Origin: Acanthaster planci
Taxonomy: Eukaryota > Echinodermata > Asteroidea > Valvatida > Acanthasteridae
Assembly (NCBI RefSeq): GCF_001949145.1
Contig: NW_019091392.1
Coordinates: 1,373,348-1,384,471 of the forward strand
Direction: 5' to 3'
Length of the DNA: 11,124 nucleotides
In this document: positions 1 to 9,300 of the stretch, in pieces
Position numbering within the stretch: position 1 is the first letter of the stretch
How the letters are laid out: each line of letters starts with the position of its first letter
Program-made: the position numbers and the translations under genes
Notes under the pieces: generated by a model
The model's database searches: none
The model's input: the letters and a program-made list of their open reading frames with translations, nothing else
Told to the model about the DNA's origin: nothing

Positions 1-90
1 CCAAGCACTTTACCTGACTACAGGTTCCAAGCACTTTACCTGACTATAGATTCCAAGCACTTTACCTGACTATAGATTCCAAGTACTTTT
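1..90. repeat. 26-bp tandem repeat (minisatellite), right end
   Basis: Three complete 26-bp units lie at 1-26, 27-52 and 53-78, each starting CCAAGCACTTTACCTGACTA. A degraded partial fourth unit (CCAAGTACTTTT) runs from 79 to about 90. Units 2 and 3 are identical; unit 1 differs at two positions near its 3' end (CAGGTT against TAGATT). The array is cut by the left edge of the window, so its full copy number is unknown. There are no spacers, so it is a tandem array. Its near-identity suggests recent expansion and possible length variation. Confidence 0.93.
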
Positions 91-419
91 CTGTTATTGT
101 GGAAGGGCTTATTAATTTTTCAGTGTGGCTTCAATAAATTCACTGATTCATTGAGAATTTGGATGAGAGAAGGGATCATGATTGCATCCATTCATTCGTA
201 TTTGATCGTTATGTATCATTGAACAACAATCTGTGTTCACTTAGGGGAGTATATCAGGTTTGTAATGCAACACCCATCGAATAACAGCTTGAACTAAAAA
301 AACCTTTTGCGTTTTAAATTTCATGAACTCCTAATTATGAACACGGTTTCATTTTTCCGTACTGTGTCAAAGGAATGGCATTCTCATGATTCAGTGTGTT
401 ACATGCAGATCAAGACAGG
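91..419 (+). other. 5' flank of the C2H2 membrane-protein gene
   Basis: AT-rich sequence between the tandem repeat and the first ATG of the downstream gene. I see no open frame of note and no clear TATA box or initiator. An in-frame TGA at 387-389 closes the downstream reading frame upstream, so this stretch is non-coding in that frame. It may hold the 5' UTR and promoter or, if the gene has an upstream exon, the end of an intron. Confidence 0.5.
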
Positions 420-1292
420 ATGGCAAAGGGAGCAGGTCTTGCCTCACATCTGTGTACATCTCTGGCCTTGTCGTACATGTACATAGTGATCCTCATCATG
501 AATGCTAGCACTCTGCCAGCCTGTAGTGGGTCGGAAACCTCTGAGTGTTCTCGTCAGAGCTCGCGGGTTGCACGCGGCATCTTGGAGCGGGAGGTCTATC
601 CCTTGCTCAACTCAGGGGGTGGAGCTTTGCCTCCTTCCTGCCTGCTCCTGCCGGCCAGAGACATGTACCTGGGCCAGGAACAGCGCAAGATCATGGAGAA
701 CGCCAACAGGTGGTACTGCAACTACTGCGGCAAGGCCTTCACCAGCGAGACCTACCTGGATCTGCACTTCGGCAACCGGCACAGTGACGCCGTTCCTCAG
801 GAGCCCAGCGCCATCTGCCTGGCCGACCACTGCGACTACCTGCGCTGTGACGTCGTGTCCGGTGCTCGTACGGCCTCGTACTGGGACAAGACGCTCTGCC
901 GCCAGTCGGACCTGGACAAATTGAGGCAGCGGTGCGAAGGGGTCGTGAAGTCTTGCCTCCCGGCGGGCCTCGAGGGGACGGAGAAACGTGACCTGCGGGA
1001 CAAACTGCGGAAGGCCATGTGCTCGCAACTGACCTGTGACCGCTACTGGGAAGCCCCTTCTCCCGCGAGATCCCCTCACAGTACGGTAGCCTACGCGGTG
1101 CTGACATGCATCCTCATCGTTGGCTTGTGTCTGTACTACCTGGTGGCCTATACACACTTCTACACAGACAACTCTATGCTGAAAACTGACAGCGATGGGC
1201 TCTTCAGCCCAGTGGACAGTGAACACTACTATATGAGGAACCATTATGAAGGGGATATTCGTAGTAGGTACCAGCAGGTCTCACGTAGGTGA
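420..1292 (+). CDS. Single-pass membrane protein with one C2H2 zinc finger and a Cys-rich region
   Basis: A 290-residue open frame with no intron needed. I choose the ATG at 420: it is the first ATG after an in-frame TGA (387-389) and has a strong Kozak context (A at -3, G at +4). Residues about 11-31 are hydrophobic (signal peptide or signal anchor) and are followed by a short Cys/Ser-rich stretch. A classical C2H2 finger follows: C100, C103, H116, H121 (C-X2-C-X12-H-X4-H), with the usual aromatic and leucine core residues. Eight more cysteines lie at 133, 138, 143, 160, 172, 179, 201 and 206. A transmembrane segment spans about 221-244. The 46-residue tail has five tyrosines, an acidic/serine patch and a basic end, including YQQV near the terminus. 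With a positive N-terminus and a positive tail, the finger should face the lumen or cell exterior (inference). I do not recognise a named family and propose no function. A pyrimidine-rich stretch ending in CAG at 658 is a possible splice acceptor, so an alternative first exon cannot be excluded. The gene converges on ITPK1. Confidence 0.85.
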   Translation: MAKGAGLASHLCTSLALSYMYIVILIMNASTLPACSGSETSECSRQSSRVARGILEREVYPLLNSGGGALPPSCLLLPARDMYLGQEQRKIMENANRWYCNYCGKAFTSETYLDLHFGNRHSDAVPQEPSAICLADHCDYLRCDVVSGARTASYWDKTLCRQSDLDKLRQRCEGVVKSCLPAGLEGTEKRDLRDKLRKAMCSQLTCDRYWEAPSPARSPHSTVAYAVLTCILIVGLCLYYLVAYTHFYTDNSMLKTDSDGLFSPVDSEHYYMRNHYEGDIRSRYQQVSRR

Positions 1293-2134
1293 TACAGGAA
1301 CGTCAGTATACGTACTGATCAGTGTTGCACTGAACCATCATAATATAATTAGACCATTGTTTGGGGAAAATGAATTTTATTTGTCAGTTGATCATTTTAT
1401 ATGCACATTTACACTTGAAAGTTAAACACATCTCTTCATTATCAAGCAAAATTGTAAAACAAAAGGATGTCTTCATTATGAGGAACTGCTTGAACTTTTT
1501 TGTAAATATGAAATTTTTCATCAAAGAATACAAAATGGTAGAATTTATGAAGGACTCAACAGCCAGTCATGCTAGCCCAAGTATTCTGTTGGAAAATCAA
1601 ACAAGTTTTTGAAGGCATTTGCTCTTAACCTCTTTGGTATGTTCACAACATCTGCTCCATGGACGCTTATGCTAACTAGATTTATTTCTCAATCTTTTAA
1701 AAGATGCTGAGATTTACAGCAATTCCCACTTTTTTTTTAACTTTTTACATGGCATGACAGCTTTTGATTGCATGCAACAACTTATGTGTACATGAGGATC
1801 ATTATTATTCTGTGCACATTGAGTTTGTCATTTTCAACAGTTCCATATCAAAATTAGTTTGATAGTGTATTTGATTTTCGTCAGACCTTATCCAACCTTA
1901 AATATCTTGGAACTCCCTATTCTCGAGATGAACATATTTTATCTAATTTATTTCATGATTTTCTGTACATGTATTCTTGGTTTCAAAGATTTGACTGTTT
2001 TTCCTTCAAACTGTTTTGTACACTTGAGTCTAGGTTTATACAGAATTTGATGTGACAACAAATGAAAATGGCACAGACATGGGTAAAGTACTTTGGTTTG
2101 TTTATTTATAGTACTTCATCAGTAACAAATTAAA
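1293..2134 (+). other. Candidate 3' UTR of the C2H2 membrane-protein gene, with ATTAAA at 2129-2134
   Basis: The sequence turns AT-rich straight after the TGA (17 G+C in the 60 bases 1381-1440). The first common polyadenylation hexamer on this strand is ATTAAA at 2129-2134. T/GT-rich sequence from about 2190 to 2240 could serve as a downstream element, though it is rather far away. An earlier weaker variant, AATATA, lies at 1342-1347, and the first AATAAA is at 2829-2834. Short open frames here (for example 1361-1612) are low-complexity and look like chance. The UTR end is inferred only. Confidence 0.35.
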
Positions 2135-5100
2135 AGATTTAATCAAATAATTGATCAAGAGCGACACCAGTTTCTTTGTCGTTTAACCATGCAGGTTATC
2201 GTTTGTTGCTTTCACTGTAGGTGTTGTCCTGGGGGGCACAGAACAATGCTCAATGGAAGCAGTACCTACATTTAGAATCCTGTCAATAGGTGATGAAGCT
2301 TAACTGTTACTTTTGCCTCCAAGTTCTGATTTGAGGAACAGTCCTGCAGCCCCACTCGCCTTGCAAGAACTGTAGTTGCTGCCACCAACAATTTTTTTTC
2401 AGAAGACAGTCCTGTCTTTGTGTTATAGCTACTGTGATCCTTCTGTGTGCAATCTTTATCCTTGCAATATTGGCCAATCAAAAGGAAGTTAAACAACGTG
2501 AGTTGTAATTTGGACTGAAAAATTCAACCATGTAAAACTAAATTAAAATTGGATAAAACAGGAACATCTATGGGTACAATGATGTGCTCTTAAACCTACT
2601 GATAGCCAGGGTTGTTTTTCTCAATACAAGTCACTTGCACAAAATGTCTGTCAAACAAAAAGTTATGTTTGTGCAACTGAACTATAACAATACATGATAT
2701 TGTCACATTTACAATGACTCGTCCAACTTCTGGCATGTTCAGTTGTATGTTGAAAACAATTCAAATATGCCTCAAGGCTTTTTACACATTCAACTCATTT
2801 ATCAAAAGCCAGTAGTCACACCCCTACAAATAAAAGACCCAAAGTTTTCTTAAATTGGAGGTAGTACCATGAGGGTTTGGAATTTGACAGTTGGGACATG
2901 AGAGTGTCTTGCCTTGTAACTCGATGACACCTTAGTAGTCATTTGAGCTCTGTAGTTCACAAGCATCTATTTCCACTGTAACTGTATTACAGCTAAAATT
3001 TTTCTCCGTACATTGCGGGGATGCACAATGACCACAGGTGGAATGATTGTCGTCGTTTTTGTGCAAAGCCACAAGCCAATGCTTGTGATAATATTCCCCC
3101 AAATTATTCAGTAGAAACCTATGGGCATCGTTGAGTGCATAATCACAAGCATGCATGTAGGTCTTTTGGGAATTTACCAGTTCAGTACTCACTTGTTAAT
3201 GAGAACCCGTCAAGTGTAAATTCCAAACTTCAACAGCTTAAAATTGCATCTATCTGCAACACAAGTGAAAATCTTGAGGCAAGAGATATTGGAAAATGTC
3301 AACACAGTGATGTGTGCGAATTCAGAATTAAGTAGGCTATTCAGAACATGTTCATAACGTGCACATAAATGGAGTTAGAACATGTGACAACGACTGTGAA
3401 CAGATTCTTTTCTGAGGTACTTGATGCAGTCTCGTAGGCGGGTTAATGATAAAAATCATACAGCAGGGAATTATGGCAACATTTGATGATATTTCATCAG
3501 ATCTTCGCCAACCTCTGTTCTACAACTTGGTATGCTCCTCACCACAAGAATTTCTACAAGTTATACTGCAGTTTTCAACTCTCTCACTACCCAACTTCAC
3601 AAAAACGGTTCGGTATTTCTCAGTAAAAAGCTACCTTTTATCTGAAACCATTTCCTTACATTTTTAAGGAATGTACCCCGAAAGACTGTCATTTACCACA
3701 CAAGTGAATTTCAGGGTGACCTCACTTTAGCAAAACACTTCATGTCTACAATTACAAAAGACAAAGGAATCCTCTTGTCTTTATTGTTACAACTTATACA
3801 GGTAGAAAAAGCACCATCAGTAACGCAATTGTTTAAGTATGAACTCATCCAAACGAGGAATAAATTAAAGACAAGACAATCAACCGAATGCAGGTCATTT
3901 CATCGTTTTGAGATCAGCTGGAAATCTGAAAGACTTTGAAAGGCAGAAAATCTAGGATATACTCATGGTAAGGGATCATCTAAAAAACAAAACAAAAATG
4001 TTTAGAATGCCCGTAAATGTTCAGTTTTGAACACAGCTTTAAACTTCCGAAGCTGTCCAGTTGTCAGAATCAAGCAGATGTCAATCTATCTCGCTTCCTA
4101 CACCCAGCCTTTTTTCCTACACGTCTATAAACCTTCAGTTATCAGTCTTAAAATGACTAATAAAATAATGCTATAGAGTATCGAAACGTGACATCATTTG
4201 AACCAGGAAGTGTTGTGCAAAACGAAGGGTTCACAAATAATTCTGCACATGACATATTCACTTTGGTACTCTATGAAGTACACGTACTTTAGAAATTTTA
4301 CCAAGTCAACATTAGATCAATGCTGACAGCTGTTTTGACAAAGATCAAACATCTGCTCACAATTTTGAGCCTCCAGGAGAAAAAAAACGAAATGAGCATA
4401 CTTGAAATTTCAGAGAGTAAAAACCCACAACCAAAAAAAACCAAATAAAAGTAGAAACTGAACTAAGGGGGAAAAAAGGGTTTTTACAATATGGCACGAA
4501 CAGCTTAGAAGAATGAAACCAAATTCTGGGCTTTTGCATGGCTGTCTGGACACCTGTATCAATCACGAATTCACCTGATTTAATTTAATGAGCAATTGTC
4601 AAGCTGTATAAATTTCTGAATGGGATTTTTCTGTAAGAACTTTAGGATGGAATCCAGCAACGAAAGCACATTATAAAAAAAAAAATTTCAACTTAAAAAT
4701 GAGAAAAGGTGCATGACAAAAGCAGCAAGATATGAAAAGAAACAAGGCACAGTATACATCTTAGGATTCTGGAAGAACAATCACCAAAACCAATGTTCAT
4801 GAAAAATGTTTGCTGTCCGAGAACAAACTATTTTCAATTTCAAATTGTTTGCACAGTTACTGTCCAAGTGAAGTTTTAGAATTTAACTTCCATCTGTTGA
4901 ACACAACTTTGAAAAAAAAACGCAAAGAAAGAAGAAAAAAAGAAGCAAATGGTCTGGGGGATATTCAAAAACTTACCCCACTAATGAAATATTGTAGGAA
5001 AATTATTGTAAAAAAAGGAATGAAAGTGTAAAGACGTGCCTGGCACAAGATATGGAATGGTTCGGCATGATCATGGACTGCTGGATGGGAATAACATTCT

Positions 5101-5817
5101 GTGCCGTTTGGGTACTGTAGTGATTTAGTCATACTAATAAAGTCTCACATCACAAAACATTTTCAAATGACAGTGACAATGTCATTCCTATGTCACTGTC
5201 CAACCCGTCACTTCTGATCTCATCTGTTTACTCTGACTCATGATTTTTGATTGACTTGTGTGCATCTTCCTTCTCAGATTAAAAAAGTGTTTCAAAAATG
5301 CATACAGGGCCATCTAGTGCCACAATGTCTAACAGATGTGATGAACATATACCATCTGGCATGGATCTACCTGCAATGCCATGTAGAGTAGGCTAGGCCA
5401 AGGTTACCTCCATTCGCATTGTTGAAATGGCCACTTGAGGCCGGAGTTTGAGTCAAGCCCATTGGAAATCCGACCACAGGTCCAGTACCAAGTAGCAGAG
5501 TGAACAAAGACATGCTTTTGTCACAGTTCATTTGAAGACTGAGACTTGGCTTCAGAGTTTGGACCGCATGGCTCGTGATGGACTTGTAACGACTTCACGA
5601 GGTCGACAATGCAATTGACTTCAACACTATTAACTGCATGCTTGCTATTAAACTAACAATCACAATGTCTCTCTCGGCATGACTGCAAATAATCAGTATC
5701 AAGGATCCCTTCTACATTGACAACAATGTTCAATCATTCTACCTGCTGTCTGCAGTGGGCTGGTTGACTACGCCAGGGACTACATTGTTATATTGAACAA
5801 TTCCCATCTTCCCTCCA
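2135..5817. other. Long AT-rich non-coding stretch between convergent genes
   Basis: About 3.7 kb with no convincing exon on either strand. It has many A- or T-rich tracts (for example 4676-4685 and 4912-4945) and several AATAAA hexamers on the plus strand (2829, 3859, 4159, 4444, 5136). Open frames stay short. The longest notable one is minus-strand 3192-2932, which lacks an upstream ATG and resembles nothing I know. The region may include distal 3' UTR of either gene. No recognisable transposon protein, tRNA or rRNA was seen. Confidence 0.55.
5169..5200. repeat. Perfect 10-bp inverted repeat (short hairpin)
   Basis: GACAGTGACA at 5169-5178 is the exact reverse complement of TGTCACTGTC at 5191-5200, with a 12-base loop between. 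The pairing does not extend outward. If ITPK1 has a long 3' UTR, the transcript would carry this stem-loop about 0.9 kb after the stop codon. It is too short for a microRNA precursor. Confidence 0.7.
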
Positions 5818-5823
5818 TTTAAT
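5818..5823 (-). promoter_or_regulatory. Candidate polyadenylation signal (ATTAAA) for ITPK1
   Basis: Reading the minus strand from the ITPK1 stop, the first ATTAAA or AATAAA hexamer is this ATTAAA, about 260 bases past the stop. Further ATTAAA copies lie at about 4589-4579, and an AATAAA lies at 3785-3780 on the minus strand, so longer 3' UTRs are possible. Hexamers are frequent by chance in AT-rich DNA. Confidence 0.3.
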
Positions 5824-6083
5824 AGTATGAGAAAACGTTGTGAGAGAGGGAACAGTTAAATTCCTGGCAAGGCTACAAAATGTTCAGAATGGAAATTCTA
5901 TTGACTGTCATCAGATTAAAGGAGTTACAGATAAACCAAAGAGATCAATATAACTAGTACCGCAGTTGATTGACGTAATAAAAAAATTAAAGCATGATAT
6001 ATTATTGCCGTTTGCTCTAAATCAAATTATCTTACAGACTAGTTACATTTTCCATGGGGACTACTTATTAAAATTGGCTGGTT

Positions 6084-6340
6084 TCATTTAGCGAGACACT
6101 TGCTCGGTTGACTGTTTCCGTTTGTGATCACACCATCCAGGTCGGCAGGGAAGGGCCGCTTTCGACTCCTGCCTTTCCGCCAGCCATCCTTCAAGGTGTG
6201 GTTGGGGCTCTCGTCAGCTTTCGTCCTGTTGTTCTTCTCCATGAGGTGGTTGGCGCCCACGCTGTTGGAGTCCGGCGCGCTGATGATTCGCTGGACGTAC
6301 TCCAGCAGTTTCTCGTAGAACTGGGGCACCCCGTCATAGC
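6084..6340 (-). CDS. ITPK1: ITPK1 terminal coding exon
   Basis: 257 coding bases ending in TGA. The acceptor CACCCAG at 6341-6347 is followed by GC, which completes the Gly codon of FPG; the exon then reads YDGVPQFYEKLLEYV, the end of the ATP-grasp fold. The rest is a polar, poorly conserved tail with a basic stretch (WRKGRSRKR) and the final residues KCLAK. The exon is GC-rich (38 of 60 bases at 6241-6300), unlike its flanks. Any 3' UTR continues below 6084. Confidence 0.95.
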
Positions 6341-9300
6341 CTGGGTGAGTGGAGTAACATAGACAAGAGGCTTTGAAAGGAATAACTGTGTTTCATGGAC
6401 TGACGTGCAAGATAGCTGAGCGGAGTTTATAGACCACAGAGGACTGTGGGAAATAAGGCAAGGAGCACAAACGATGGCTTCATCTTGCCACCAGAATTTG
6501 ATGCATCAAGCCAATTCCATATTTCAGCATCCACAATTCACATGCTTTGTTCTCAAATGACCTTGTCTTTTTGAAATACCTGACAAACTCATTACTATGG
6601 TAGTATACTTATGCACATCAAACTCCTTTTTGATTGATAGGGTGTTTCAACTTGCAACAGAGGTTCTGCATTACTGGTCTCTCAGAGACCGTTCTTTGTT
6701 ATTTCAACCACTTGCTGCCAGGTTCGATTAAAATGGCCGAGCACAAATACTGACGTTTTTCATTATTTTCCATTTCAAAATCCTTCAAAAATACATTGCT
6801 TCATTTACTGGACATTTACACCCACACGAATGACTATCTGGTGGCTACTCTAATCTGACAGGCAACATTTATTGATGCCCGTGTATTTCAGCCAGGCCTG
6901 CTGGCTTGTAAAGAGAGCCCGGATTGTGTGGTGTTGTGTAATTTTCGTTTGTTCTCAAAACTAAAGCAGTTCACTGCTGGTGTCTTTTTCAATGAAACCA
7001 GATTAGAGTGCAGCGGTATTGTGTTGCTCATCATCACTGCAGTACTAGAGAGCTTTTGTCCGTGGTCGTAATCCTTCGTATTGAATGCCACAAACAGTGG
7101 TATAGTGGTTTACTAAGAGGACAGACTACCTCTGCTTTTGACAACTGAAAAATGTTCCTCAAGTCCCAGCAGCTCGATCTTTTGTTCAGAGTGTGGTCTT
7201 TAGTTACAAGATCCGGCTCCTTTGTCCAATTTCGGGCTCCCGGCTATGCATACAAACATAAGGTACCCGATACTGGATCCCCCGGCGCCAAGTGGTTAAT
7301 ATCGTTGCAAATAATGCACAAAAAGTTTACTCAAGTGTATCCAAGAGGAAGAAAGAAAAAACCTTGAACGTGACGTCATACGCCAAAGGTCTACGTACGC
7401 ATGCCTTAAATGAGGAGCCATCCAAGAGCATGTTACCAACACGGTAAAAGTGTCTTCTCCAACGAGACTATTTGACTCAAAGCTTCCATTTTACCTGGGA
7501 ATGCATTGATGTCGATCACGTAATGCATCCCGGTGTCGTTCTCTACGATAACATCAAATCCAAACAGGGACAGTTCCAGTGATCGGGTGACTGCTGCTAC
7601 AAGGTCCTCTAGTATTTCATTGGAGGGTAGTACTGGCTCACGGATCTGGTCAATCTTGTCCAGCTGGTGGTGGCAGGGATGGGGGGAGGGAGTGAACAGA
7701 GAGTTTTGTGAATTTCGCATGACAAGAGAAAAGAAGAATATCTATTTTCCTTGCGTCTCATTTTCAGCCAATTTATTTTGGTTGGTCAGCTTGAACTGCA
7801 TGCATAGGGTGAGCAACATGTCAAGGCGCAGACACCAGACAGTCATGGAAGGGACAATGTGTGGCATGAAATGCCTTCTTAAAGGTGTTGACACTGCCTC
7901 TTGAAGCCAAACTGATACTCCAGAATGATGGATTTCATTACGGTCAGCTACTTTGTTGACAACTGAGGTACCATTTTTGCAGTAAGAAGAAAATGGGAAA
8001 ATTCTTGTCACTAAGCGAGAGAGATATTGCTATATACCCGTTGTGCAAGCGTGCATGTTTGTATGGGCCTACATTGTTGAACTAAGTTCAGCTTTGCTAA
8101 CTATCGCCGTTCCTGTTTGTGTCTATTGGGAAAGTCCTGGATAAGACATTTCCATACATCGATGTAGGCCTTTCAGCAACAATTATATGGAAGCCAGGAT
8201 TTATTTGTAAGAATAGCTGATGCAGTGCTTCTGCCACTGTGATCAAGAAATCAAATTTTGTCTCAAATTTGAAGGTTTGCTAGGTGGAATGGATACAAAA
8301 AATGACGGGCTGTCAACTTTAACATCAGGTCCTACCTCATTCAGGAAAGAAGATGAATGAGGTTTGGAAACATCATGACTATGGAAGAATATCGTCTTTT
8401 GATCTGTCAAAAGTGAAAATAAACACAATTATTCAAAGGCTTAGCAAGTATTCATACGCTAATCTGATGTGGAGTGTTATCCACTGAAAATTAAATGATG
8501 CTTTACTGATAACAAGGGAAGATGCTCACCCGGTTCTATATGCACAAAGTTTTTTATTGATGGCCGTTTAACGACGACAAAATCATCGTTGATGATGAAG
8601 GTTTTAAACATCTGGGCATTGTGGTTGATGAATGTCTGGGCGACACAAGGTGGTTCAATGTCCTTCAGGCCTTCATCGTTGAAAACAATGGCCATCTTAA
8701 AGAGAAAAAAGAACAGAAAAAAAATTCTTCCAGATCAACATGATCAAGGACTTTTAGGGAATATTGCTGGAATGTGCTGTGATTTCCAACTGTTCTCTTG
8801 ATCCAACCATGGAGATATTTGATTGGCAGTAAGGTGGTTCAATCTGGCAAGCTGCCATTTCATGTAGGTAAGAAATCGTGGGGCTTTCGGAAGCAGACTT
8901 CAAAACCAGTGAATTAATATAGCACGGTTTGACGGTGGATACATGTAGTTGATTTCAGGTCTAAGAGGTATCAGCAGTTGAAAAAACAGCAGTTGTATGA
9001 TGTGTGAGCCCAATATGCAAGGATAATAATGGTGCTTTGAAACATTGTGAAAAGTGCATTACAAATGTTGTAATTATTATTATATTAAAAACTATTTTTT
9101 GAGGCAAAATGTGAAATTAAAATGTAAATGCAGTGGGCCCCACTCACATAAATATTTTGAACAATCATTTGCCTGCTTAGTTAATGTATTGAGTACATTA
9201 TTAGTGCAGGATTAACAAAATTAGTAGTCTAGGATGAATTAAACTAGTTGATTTGTGTAATAATTGAAATAGGTTGTTGCAAATTTCCTTGGCACATTGC

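Noticed and set aside
1-90. CRISPR-like array
   Set aside because: The repeats are directly adjacent with no spacers, and the window is eukaryotic.
396-419. GTG at 396 as a start for the membrane-protein frame
   Set aside because: GTG initiation is a bacterial-code reading. In an animal gene the ATG at 420 with A at -3 and G at +4 is the sensible start.
502-1244. Several long open frames on both strands overlapping the membrane-protein gene (for example minus 1244-612)
   Set aside because: They are shadows of a GC-rich coding region. Their products are low-complexity Arg/Pro/Ser or Val/Gln-rich, while the 420-1292 frame has a zinc finger, a transmembrane helix and a hydrophobic N-terminus.
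2214-2275. Possible microRNA-like fold (TGTAGGT ... ACCTACA)
   Set aside because: Only the outer seven bases pair; the interior does not form a continuous stem.
6108-6362. Plus-strand open frames over the ITPK1 terminal exon
   Set aside because: They lie antisense to a clearly conserved ITPK1 exon and are compositional shadows.
6721-6729. GGTTCGATT as a tRNA or SINE B box
   Set aside because: No matching A box at the right distance and no cloverleaf could be formed around it; a nine-base match is expected by chance.
8477-8695. ATG at 8695 as an ITPK1 start codon
   Set aside because: A splice acceptor directly precedes it, and the 44-nt exon at 9981-9938 adds conserved ITPK1 residues in frame.
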